Of a stretch of 64,000 nucleotides of DNA, positions 1-7,170 are shown in pieces; the first letter of the stretch is position 1; each line of letters begins with the position of its first letter. This stretch comes from Ignavibacteria bacterium (GTDB taxonomy: Bacteria; Bacteroidota; Ignavibacteria; Ignavibacteriales; SURF-24). The stretch covers positions 1 through 64,000 of the forward strand of contig JAAXKN010000016.1 of assembly GCA_025612375.1 (NCBI GenBank), written 5' to 3'. The position numbers and the translations under genes were made by a program. The notes beneath the pieces are model-generated. The model ran no database searches and was not told the DNA's origin. It saw only the letters and a program-made list of their open reading frames with translations.

Positions 1-128
1 TGCTCTTTTTTTATATCCTCTTACAACCTATTTTTAAACATAACTTCTATTCAGGTGCACGCCCTTAACACATTGAAATCCACCCCCGGAATTTTATATT
101 TATTTAATAAAAACAATTGCGGGGTTTG

Positions 129-2132
129 ATGCATCCGGTTATATTATTCGATCTGCCTGTTAAAAATCCGGTTTTAATTTTTGTTATTATCCTTCTTACA
201 ATCCTTATTGTTCCTCTCGTCTCAAAACGCCTGGGAATTCCGGGAATTGTGGGAATGATAGTTTCGGGCGTTGTGCTGGGACCCAAAGGCGTGGGACTCC
301 TGGGGCGCGATGCTAGCATTGAACTCTTCAGCACGGTGGGACTCCTTTACATCATGTTTATCGCGGGGCTTGAAATAGATATGGAGGAATTCCGCAAAAG
401 CCGCAACAGAAGCGTAATCTATGGAGTAGCGGCTTTTATTATTCCAATTTCACTTGGCTATATTGCGGCAGCCTACCTCTTAAAGCTGGATATCCTTTCC
501 TCAATACTTCTGGCTTCAATGTTTGCCTCCCATACGCTGCTTGCATACCCCACGGCAAGCAAGATGGGGCTCGCGCAGTCGAGGTCGGTTGTTGTTACTG
601 TGGGAAGCACAATTGTTACCGATATACTTGCACTTCTTACGCTTGCGGTAATAATCGGTATTAAGCAGGGGGAGATGACGGGTGCCTTCTGGATCAGGAT
701 AATTGCGGGCTTTGCCGTTTTAATACTGCTTGTTTTTCTTGCCCTTCCGCGCCTTACGGTATGGTTCTTCCGCAGCCTTGAGACAGACGGGGAGCAGCAG
801 TTCATATACGTCCTGGCTGCGCTGTTCCTTTCGGCATCACTTGCGCAGGCGGCAGGGCTTGAGCCTATAATTGGGGCATTCTTCGCTGGGCTTGCAATCA
901 ACAGCTATATCCCTTCCACATCTCCTCTTATGAACAGGATTGTGTTTGTGGGCAATTCCATCTTTATCCCGTTTTTTCTTATTTCTGTGGGAATGCTGGT
1001 TGACGTAAGAAGCCTTTACAGCAGCACCGGGACGTGGATTGTTGCAATACTTATGACCGTTATGTCTCTTTCATCAAAATTTATTGCGGCATTGATAATT
1101 CAGAATGTATATAAGTATACTTCTCTGGAAAGAAACGTTATGTTCGGGCTCTCCAGCGCGCAGGCGGCCGCAACACTGGCAATTGTGCTTATAGCACTCA
1201 GGGCCGGGATGTTTAATAACGACATACTCAACGGCACAATTTTTATGATACTTGTTACAAGCCTTACGAGCTCTTTTGTTGTTGAAAAGGAAGGCTGCCG
1301 CCTGGCCGTAGAGCAGGAGAAGGAGCCCTTGAGTCCCGGAGAAATTACAGAAAAGATACTAATCCCGATCTCCCGTGATGAGACAATTGAGCCTCTGGTG
1401 GATTTTGCCGCAATGATACAGGATCCTGCCTCCGACGAGCCTCTGACGGCCTTGAAAGTAGCAGAAGACTCGCGCGAGGCATCGGATGAAATTATGAGGA
1501 ACAGGAAGGTGCTGGACCGTGCTATCCATCACGCCTCGGCTTCCGAAAAGGCTCTGCGCGTTATATCAAGAATCGATTCATCCATTGCAAACGGCATTAT
1601 GAGGGCCGTAAGGGAGCTTCTGATTACAGACGTGGTGCTCGACTGGCGTGGAGAGTTCCGTTCGCGCAACCGTATATTCGGCAACATACTTGACCAGCTT
1701 TTGAGGGATTCCGGTACGGAGTTTTATGTATGCCGGATGGTTAACCCTGTAAATACAATAAATAAAATAACCGTTGTCATGCCTGAGCGTGCGGAGTATG
1801 AAAAGGGGTTCTTAAAGTGGCTCTTGAAGATCAGGATGCTTGCAAAGCAGACCGGGGCAACACTTTCCTTTTACGGGAATAACCACGGATTAAGTGTAAT
1901 ACGTAAAGAGATGGAGGAAGGCAAGCCTGCCGTGGAAGCCGAATACAGCACAATTACAAAGATTGCCTCGCTTAACTGGAATAACGGTCTGACGCAGGAC
2001 GACCTGTTTGTGCTGGTTAGTGCCAGGCCGAGGAGCATCTCGTGGAACAGGAGTCTGGACCGTTTCCCCCGCCGTTTTGTAAAGGAATTCCCGGATGTAA
2101 ATTTTGTGGCGCTCTATCCGGAGCAATATTAG
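129..2132 (+). CDS. CPA2-family cation:proton antiporter with C-terminal cytoplasmic domain
   Basis: Predicted inner-membrane Na+(K+)/H+ exchanger of the CPA2 (KefB/NapA-like) family. About the first 400 residues are a run of hydrophobic helices with typical CPA2 patches (LGIPGIVGMIVSGVVLGP near the N-terminus, GLLYIMFIAGLEID, and GAFFAGLAIN further on). The helix that usually carries the ion-binding acidic residues reads TDILALLTLA, with one Asp rather than the Asp-Asp of electrogenic members, which fits an electroneutral type. The last 250 or so residues are soluble and begin KILIPISRDETIEPLVDFA, resembling a UspA-like regulatory domain. I chose ATG 129; an in-frame TTG at 117 has no better ribosome site. 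The 3' end converges on the decarboxylase remnant with a 16-base gap. Transported ion unknown. Confidence 0.85.
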   Translation: MHPVILFDLPVKNPVLIFVIILLTILIVPLVSKRLGIPGIVGMIVSGVVLGPKGVGLLGRDASIELFSTVGLLYIMFIAGLEIDMEEFRKSRNRSVIYGVAAFIIPISLGYIAAAYLLKLDILSSILLASMFASHTLLAYPTASKMGLAQSRSVVVTVGSTIVTDILALLTLAVIIGIKQGEMTGAFWIRIIAGFAVLILLVFLALPRLTVWFFRSLETDGEQQFIYVLAALFLSASLAQAAGLEPIIGAFFAGLAINSYIPSTSPLMNRIVFVGNSIFIPFFLISVGMLVDVRSLYSSTGTWIVAILMTVMSLSSKFIAALIIQNVYKYTSLERNVMFGLSSAQAAATLAIVLIALRAGMFNNDILNGTIFMILVTSLTSSFVVEKEGCRLAVEQEKEPLSPGEITEKILIPISRDETIEPLVDFAAMIQDPASDEPLTALKVAEDSREASDEIMRNRKVLDRAIHHASASEKALRVISRIDSSIANGIMRAVRELLITDVVLDWRGEFRSRNRIFGNILDQLLRDSGTEFYVCRMVNPVNTINKITVVMPERAEYEKGFLKWLLKIRMLAKQTGATLSFYGNNHGLSVIRKEMEEGKPAVEAEYSTITKIASLNWNNGLTQDDLFVLVSARPRSISWNRSLDRFPRRFVKEFPDVNFVALYPEQY

Positions 2133-2148
2133 CTATAGAAAGATTTGA

Positions 2149-2812
2149 TTATGAGCCCGATATTAAACGGATCTTTTCTTTTATAATCTCCAGCATCTCG
2201 TCAATTGTATCAAGATGGGTTCTGAAGGACAGAACTGCAAGCCTCAATGTGAATTTCCCATCCAGCATTGTTGAAGAAAGGAATAGTCTTTCATCGTGCT
2301 GGATTTCATGCACGAGGCGGCGGTTAAATTCATTGGCGTCGCCTTTTTCCGGAATGTAGCGGAACGTATCAACTGAAAGCTGCGGGTAGGGCCCTCTTGC
2401 CATGCCTTTGATCTCTGCAAGCTTTTCATGGAAATACCTTGCAAGAAGTTTCAATTCCATTTAATGCTTTTTTGCCCGACTGGCAGAGGTTAAAGAATCC
2501 GCCGTAAGCCGCGTCTATGCTGTCTCCGGGAATGTAGCCCAAATGGCCGCGGGAAGCGGGATTAAGGCCCGGAGTATCCACATTCGTTTTCAGGATGTCA
2601 AGAACCTTGCTGAAATCGAGCGGAGCGTCCTGAATCGGAAAGTCATATATCCCTTCGCCTTTACCCGCGTTAAAATTATAGGCGGGCAGGCTGTAGACGT
2701 TTTTCAGGAACTCTTCGGAATAATCCGTTACTTTTTTAAGCAGTTTTTCGCGCTCCTCAAAGCCTGGTTCCAGGCGCAGTGCGGATTCTTCGAGCCTTTT
2801 AATCTCTTCCAT
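2149..2812 (-). pseudogene. Remnant of a PLP-dependent (group II) amino acid decarboxylase
   Basis: The N-terminal piece (2812 down to about 2450) has the family hallmark NPASRGHLGYIPG. The C-terminal piece (2460 to 2149) matches the family end (LLARYFHEKLAEI, then a HEIQHDERLFLSS stretch). Between them roughly 250 codons of a normal protein of about 470 residues are missing, including the PLP-binding His-Lys and the catalytic core. The two pieces are also in different frames: the upstream frame runs to a TGA past 2430, while the downstream frame is preceded by TAA just before ATG 2460. No enzyme activity is plausible. The start lies 5 bases after the rubrerythrin stop, so the two were probably co-transcribed. 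An assembly error is the main alternative explanation. Confidence 0.8.
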
Positions 2813-2817
2813 TATAA

Positions 2818-3315
2818 TTAAAGCTTTACGTACTTATCGCCCTTGGCGCCGCAGATGGGGCAGTTTTCGGGCATCTGGCCGATTTCAATGTGTCCGCATA
2901 CGGGGCAGAGGTAAATCGGGCAGTCATCCAGGTCCTTGCCTAAAATAGCGCAGTCGAGTGCCATCTTATATAATTCGGCATGGACCTCTTCAGCCTTCAG
3001 TGCGTAGTTGAACATGCGTTTTGCCTTGTGTCCTTCCTTCTCGGCTTCTTCAGCCATGGGGGGATACATGACGGTATATTCATAAGTTTCGCCTGAAATT
3101 GCGGCTTTCAGGTTTTCAACCGTGGAGCCTACGCCGTCCATTGAGCGTAAATGTCCTTCGGCGTGGATTTTTTCTGCTTCGGCTGCTGTTCTGAAAAGGC
3201 GGGCTATGTTAGGAAGGCCGTCTTTTTCTGCTTTTTTTGCAAATGCCATATACTTCTGGTAAGCCTGGCTTTCGCCAGAAAAGGCTTCTTTCAGGTTTTC
3301 TTGTGTTTTTGACAT
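2818..3315 (-). CDS. Rubrerythrin
   Basis: Non-haem di-iron peroxidase that reduces hydrogen peroxide in the cytoplasm of anaerobes and microaerophiles. The 165 residues comprise an N-terminal ferritin-like four-helix domain with the expected Glu/His ligands (ESQAYQKY near residue 15, EAEKIHAEGH near 50, KAEEVHAELY near 110). The C-terminal rubredoxin domain has two knuckles, CPVCG and CPICG. Length and order are those of classical rubrerythrin. It is the first gene of a short minus-strand unit whose second gene is the broken decarboxylase. It suggests defence against peroxide in a low-oxygen lifestyle. Confidence 0.95.
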   Translation of the reverse strand: MSKTQENLKEAFSGESQAYQKYMAFAKKAEKDGLPNIARLFRTAAEAEKIHAEGHLRSMDGVGSTVENLKAAISGETYEYTVMYPPMAEEAEKEGHKAKRMFNYALKAEEVHAELYKMALDCAILGKDLDDCPIYLCPVCGHIEIGQMPENCPICGAKGDKYVKL

Positions 3316-3551
3316 AATTTGTGACCCCTGTATAAACTGTATAAAGTGTTATTATTAACTGGTTTCCGGAAATTACGCTCCCGGAAAAATCCTATAAAAA
3401 TTCAGGTACAATGATCAAAAATTATTTGTTGAGATGCAATATTAATCGCGCCTGAAAGATGGAAGAAAAGCCGTTTGTGTAAAAATTGTGGTGTGTCTGG
3501 AAATATGCTTCTGTTTAATATTGAGTCTGGTCCGTGCGTATCTTTAACTGC

Positions 3552-3577
3552 GGCGCCAGGAATCATTGTCTGGCGCC
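3552..3577. repeat. GGCGCCAGGAA palindrome, copy 1
   Basis: GGCGCCAG and CTGGCGCC halves enclose a 10-base loop. A near-identical palindrome lies at 40917. This copy sits 20 bases beyond the stop of the DUF2807 gene, so its hairpin could end that transcript, although no T-run follows. The rest of 3316-3596 shows no convincing gene; a 61-codon frame at 3402-3587 has no start signal or recognisable protein. Confidence 0.6.
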
Positions 3578-3596
3578 ATCCGTGCAATAAATAATG

Positions 3597-4298
3597 TTAT
3601 TCTCCTTTTGAAACCGAGGCGCCGCCGCTGAGGTCGGTTGTACCCATGGTGGCGTTGCCGTAGTAAACTACTCTTGATCCGCCGCTCTGGTCCGCGTTAA
3701 GCCTTCCGTTCATATTAACTTCGGCTTCGCTTCCGCCCGAGAGTTCGGTGTTCACATTATTAACCTTAAAATCTTTCAGCTTGAATGAGCTTCCGCCGGA
3801 GCCGTCAACTTTCAGGTTATTGCCGTTTCCCTGAAGGCTTATCCAGCTTCCGCCTGAAAGTTCGAACGATGCATTAGCGCATTTAAGAGTCCCTTTCAGC
3901 TTTGCGCCTCCTGAGAGTTCGCCTTCAAAATTGTCCGAGGGATTACTCATTGTAATTATCCCCTTTGAGCCTCCGCTCAAGCTGATTCCGGTGAGTTTAG
4001 GCATTGTAATGGTAATTGTAATATCGTCCTGCCTGTGATTAAACCAGCCTTTCATTGTAAAGCTTAGTGTGCCGCCGTGTTTTTCAACTTTCAGGTGTTC
4101 AAAATCCCTTTTGCCGGCTTTTACTTCAATTGAATAACTATTGGCCTGAGTAATCTGAACGTGCATGCCGTAGCCGGCTTCAACCGTGTTAAAATCCTTA
4201 TAGTCAAATTTTCTTGTCTCCTGTGCTGAGGCAAAGCTGAAAGCCAGGAACAGGACAGGTAAAGAAAGATAAAGGATTTTTACGAAATTCCTTCTCAT
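3597..4298 (-). CDS. Secreted DUF2807 (GIN-domain) beta-helix protein
   Basis: Predicted exported protein of 233 residues with a clear signal peptide (about residues 1-25, ending FASAQ). The mature part belongs to the DUF2807 'auto-transporter adhesin head GIN' family common in Bacteroidota: a right-handed beta-helix with a regular LSGGS/GSGGSS/QSGGS turn about every 20 residues (ISLSGGSKG, GELSGGAKL, FELSGGSWI, VDGSGGSSF, TELSGGSEA, ADQSGGSRV, TDLSGGASV). Such proteins are thought to sit in the periplasm or on the outer membrane; no function is established. It stands alone, with divergent intergenic DNA upstream. Confidence 0.85.
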   Translation of the reverse strand: MRRNFVKILYLSLPVLFLAFSFASAQETRKFDYKDFNTVEAGYGMHVQITQANSYSIEVKAGKRDFEHLKVEKHGGTLSFTMKGWFNHRQDDITITITMPKLTGISLSGGSKGIITMSNPSDNFEGELSGGAKLKGTLKCANASFELSGGSWISLQGNGNNLKVDGSGGSSFKLKDFKVNNVNTELSGGSEAEVNMNGRLNADQSGGSRVVYYGNATMGTTDLSGGASVSKGE

Positions 4299-4381
4299 TT
4301 TTCGCTCCCGAATTTATTTGTACTGTTATTTAGACTGATAAGCCCTGGAAAAGGTTGCACGAGGGGGAAACAAATTAAATG

Positions 4382-4536
4382 TGATTATTGAATAGCCACG
4401 GCCTTCAGGCCGTGGGATAGCGACAAAAAAATATGGGCTTTAGCCCCAGATTTTTTCCGGATGGTCGGGGGCTAAAGCCCAAATATTTTCGAATTATTAA
4501 ACCACGGCCTAAAAGGCCGTGGCTATTCAATAATCA
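4382..4536. repeat. 155-bp palindromic element with 23-bp terminal inverted repeats
   Basis: The ends form a perfect 23-bp inverted repeat (4382-4404 and 4514-4536) containing TTGAATAGCCACGG. Inside are a second hairpin at the left end (CCACGGCCTTCAGGCCGTGG), an inverted pair built on GGGCTTTAGCCCC / GGGGCTAAAGCCC, and a mirror hairpin at the right end. There is no coding capacity. Related ends occur at 20638 and more weakly at 6796 and 40391. The structure fits a small non-autonomous mobile element or REP-type cluster. It fills most of the 365-base gap between the DUF2807 gene and yhbY. Confidence 0.8.
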
Positions 4537-4663
4537 TAAAAACATTTCCTCAGCGCGGGCGAATATCCATTAATGTTTCAGAGATTATCGTTATCTTTAG
4601 ATGTTGTATTTTAACAACGTTAATTAAGAAATTATATAGGAATTTTACATGGTGAGAATATAG

Positions 4664-4963
4664 ATGGACAGCCTTAACTCAAAACAACGTGCGTTTCTTC
4701 GCTCAGAGGCACATCACCTTAAACCGGTGGTCAATATTGGAAAAGAAGGTGTAACCCAAAGTGCCAGGCAGGCTGTTTTAGATGCGTTTAATACAAGAGA
4801 ACTCCTTAAAGTAAAAGTGCTGGAATATGCTCCTTTATCAGCCAAGGAAGCCGGCAGTGAAGTTGCCGGTTTAATTGAAGGTGCTGAACTCGTACAGGTG
4901 ATCGGAAGGAATTTTGTACTCTACCGTCCCTTCCCCGAAAATCCCAAAATCGTTCTGCCTTAA
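4664..4963 (+). CDS. yhbY: YhbY-family (CRM domain) RNA-binding protein
   Basis: A 99-residue single CRM (CRS1-YhbY) domain, the normal length. The opening LNSKQRAFLRSEAHHLKPVVNIGKEGVT is the family signature, and the GxxG-type loop lies at VNIGKEGVT. YhbY associates with pre-50S ribosomal particles. Start ATG 4664 follows a weak ribosome site. A near-consensus Bacteroidota -7 element (TATCTTTA at 4592) lies 65 bases upstream, without a clear -33 partner. The dipeptidase gene follows after 63 bases on the same strand. Confidence 0.9.
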   Translation: MDSLNSKQRAFLRSEAHHLKPVVNIGKEGVTQSARQAVLDAFNTRELLKVKVLEYAPLSAKEAGSEVAGLIEGAELVQVIGRNFVLYRPFPENPKIVLP

Positions 4964-5026
4964 TTCATTCTGAAACAGGCGGATGCTCCAAAAATTACAG
5001 CGGCTTTTTAACAACATATATAAAAA

Positions 5027-6283
5027 ATGAAAATTAATTTGAAACTGGGCATGGCAGTTTCATGCCTTTTTATTGCAGGATGCAGCAGCGTGAAGAATGT
5101 AACTTCAAAAGATGCAGCCGCTCTTAAACTGGAAGCCGACGAGCTGCATAAGACTATTATTTCAATTGATACGCATACGGATGCGCCGCTTAACCTCATG
5201 GATAAGGGTTTTGATATCGGCAGGCGCCACAATGCAATGGAGGACCACTCTAAAATTGACTTCCCCAGGATGAAGGAAGGGGGGCTTGATGCCGTCTTCT
5301 TCGGAGCCTTTGTTGCGCAGGGACCCAGGACTCCCGGGGGAAATGAAAAGGCTAAAGAGAGGGCGTTAAAAATAATTGATACTGTTCACGCAGTGCTTGA
5401 ACGCAATAAGGACATGGCCTCGTTTGCCGTTAATTCAACTGACGCCGCAAGGATCAAAAGTGAAGGCAGGCTTGCAGTTTACCTTGGTGTTGAAAACGGT
5501 TACACGATAGGGCAGGACCTTTGGATGATAAAAAAATATTACGACCTGGGTGTAAGGTATATAACGCTCTGCCACACAAAAAATAACGACCTGTGCGATT
5601 CTTCAACAGACCCCGATACTGTAAAATATGACGGCTTAAGCGAGCTCGGCAAAAAAGCAGTAGCAGAGATGAACAGGCTGGGGATGATGATAGACGTCTC
5701 TCATATATCCGACAAGGCTTTCTACGATGTCTTAAAATATTCCAAAACTCCTGTAATTGCATCCCACTCATCGGCGCGTGCCTTATGTGACAGTCCGCGC
5801 GACATGGATGACGACATGCTAAAGGCGCTTGCAAAGAACGGGGGAGTTGTACAGATCTGCATTTTAAGCGATTACCTAAAGACAGACCCTAGGAATAAAA
5901 CGCGTGATTCCGTATTATCAGCCTTCCGCCAGAGATATGCCGGCTACGATGCTATGAGTGAGGAAGAAAGAGCTAAAGTGAGGAGTGAAAGGGCCGAGCT
6001 GGATAAAAAATATCCAAAGATACTGGCTACAGTGTCAGACGCGGTTGACCATATAGATCACATTGTTAAGGTCTGCGGAATTGACTTTGTGGGTATTGGA
6101 ACCGATTTTGACGGCGGCGGCGAGCTTGAGGACTGTTACGACGTCAGTCAGATGAAAAATATTACAGTTGAGCTTTTAAGAAGGGGATATTCGCACGAAG
6201 ATATAGGGAAGATCTGGGGAGGCAATTTCTTCAGGGTATTCAGAAGTGTGGAGCAGTATGCCTCGCAGTTTGGCAAAAAATAA
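5027..6283 (+). CDS. Membrane dipeptidase (peptidase family M19), lipoprotein
   Basis: Zinc-dependent dipeptidase of the renal dipeptidase family, 418 residues. A short signal peptide ends in a lipobox (LFIAGCSS), so it should be lipid-anchored. Metal and active-site signatures are in order: DTHTD near residue 46, the bridging Glu in YLGVENGYT near 150, the two His in DVSHISD and ASHSSARAL around 225-245, and the Asp in GIGTDFDGGG near 360. All catalytic residues appear intact. Substrates are probably dipeptides or D-amino-acid dipeptides from food or peptidoglycan. A shared terminator separates it from the convergent RRM gene. Confidence 0.92.
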   Translation: MKINLKLGMAVSCLFIAGCSSVKNVTSKDAAALKLEADELHKTIISIDTHTDAPLNLMDKGFDIGRRHNAMEDHSKIDFPRMKEGGLDAVFFGAFVAQGPRTPGGNEKAKERALKIIDTVHAVLERNKDMASFAVNSTDAARIKSEGRLAVYLGVENGYTIGQDLWMIKKYYDLGVRYITLCHTKNNDLCDSSTDPDTVKYDGLSELGKKAVAEMNRLGMMIDVSHISDKAFYDVLKYSKTPVIASHSSARALCDSPRDMDDDMLKALAKNGGVVQICILSDYLKTDPRNKTRDSVLSAFRQRYAGYDAMSEEERAKVRSERAELDKKYPKILATVSDAVDHIDHIVKVCGIDFVGIGTDFDGGGELEDCYDVSQMKNITVELLRRGYSHEDIGKIWGGNFFRVFRSVEQYASQFGKK

Positions 6284-6300
6284 ATAAGCTTTAAAAGAAA

Positions 6301-6329
6301 AAAAGCGCCTCATTTCAGGGCGCTTTTTC
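6301..6329. terminator. Bidirectional rho-independent terminator
   Basis: AAAAGCGCC and GGGCGCTTTTT arms with an 8-base loop. It sits between two convergent genes (dipeptidase and RRM protein), and A/T runs on both sides suit termination in either direction. Confidence 0.85.
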
Positions 6330-6351
6330 TTAACCGACATAAAATATCTGG

Positions 6352-6603
6352 TTAGCTGCGGGGTTTTGCTTCGTTTACAACGATTGTTCTTCCCTTAAGC
6401 TCTGAGTTGTTCAAAGCGTTGATAGCAGAAGTTGCTTCAGAAGAATCTTCCATTTCCACGAAACCGAATCCTCTCGATCTCCCGGTAGCGCGGTCCATTA
6501 TAACTTTTGCAGAAAGAACCTTTCCGTAACCCTGAAATGTTTCTTCTAATTGCTGGTCGTTAACTGACCACGGTAATGAACCTACAAATAATTTAGTACT
6601 CAC
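6352..6603 (-). CDS. RRM-type RNA-binding protein
   Basis: Single RNA recognition motif of 83 residues, the size seen in small RNA-binding proteins of Cyanobacteria and Bacteroidota. RNP-2 is KLFVGSLPW (residues 4-12) and RNP-1 is RGFGFVEM (44-51), with the aromatic residues for RNA stacking present (F6, F46, F48). It probably binds single-stranded RNA in the cytoplasm as a chaperone or cold/stress-related factor; the target is unknown. It is monocistronic and faces the dipeptidase gene across a shared terminator. Confidence 0.93.
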   Translation of the reverse strand: MSTKLFVGSLPWSVNDQQLEETFQGYGKVLSAKVIMDRATGRSRGFGFVEMEDSSEATSAINALNNSELKGRTIVVNEAKPRS

Positions 6604-6795
6604 AATAGAACCTTAAAAATAAAACATATAATACCCCGGACTATTTCCGGACGTACAAATATCATAATAAAATTATTTAAATCCTACAACTATTTTATGG
6701 AATTATTTGCCCCTTTTTAAAAAAAAATGCATTTTTTTTCTGTTTCATGGTAAAAAAACGGGTTTGGGAGGGGGTGTCTTCATATTTTCCACATA

Positions 6796-6941
6796 AATAG
6801 CCATGAATTTCATGCCGTGGAGGAACATGTCGCCCCTCCCGGGCTCTTTTGTGTGGGGGGAATACGTTGCCCGGGGGTTCCCTCACCCCTCCGGGGTTTT
6901 GTCACCCCCGGCTACAAACAAAACACCCCTCCGGGGCTTAG
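6796..6941. repeat. Decayed palindromic-repeat cluster upstream of mfd
   Basis: The cluster begins with an AATAGCCA hairpin (6797-6820) like the one at 4391. It continues with ACATGTCG-CCCCTCCCGGGCTCT (6825-6847), a CCCCTCCGGGG hairpin near 6890, and CTACAAACAAAACA followed by CCCCTCCGGGGCTT (6912-6939). The last unit has the same head-plus-hairpin layout as the units around the transposase at 17-18 kb. With the heptamer array it fills the gap 6604-7170, which has no credible gene. Confidence 0.65.
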
Positions 6942-6991
6942 TAACTGCGTCGTTCTAAATGCTCTGCTATTACTGGCTTTCTCTTTAAACC

Positions 6992-7054
6992 TTGGACTTC
7001 GGACCTTGGACCTTGGACCCTGGACCTTGGACTTTGGACCTTGGACCTTGGAAC
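6992..7054. repeat. Tandem heptamer array (TTGGACC, nine units)
   Basis: Nine contiguous 7-bp units with consensus TTGGACC (TTGGACT, TCGGACC, TTGGACC, and so on, ending TTGGAAC). On the minus strand the unit is GGTCCAA, which fits the [C/G]GTCCRA family seen at 26903, 36261, 40293 and 46846. It lies 117 bases upstream of the mfd start. Confidence 0.9.
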
Positions 7055-7170
7055 ATGAAAGTTTGACATTGATTTTTCCCTCGATTTTAATTTATTAAAT
7101 AAAGAAGTTGGGAGGGAGCAGGTTTTATTGCTATTTTTATAAGGTCTTTTTAACATATTACCTCAAAACT

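Noticed and set aside
3402-3587. Minus-strand 61-codon frame upstream of rubrerythrin
   Set aside because: No ribosome site, no recognisable domain, and it overlaps a palindromic repeat.
6817-7156. Short frames through the heptamer array upstream of mfd
   Set aside because: The translations are just heptamer repeats read in frame (PRSKVQ-type), not protein-like.
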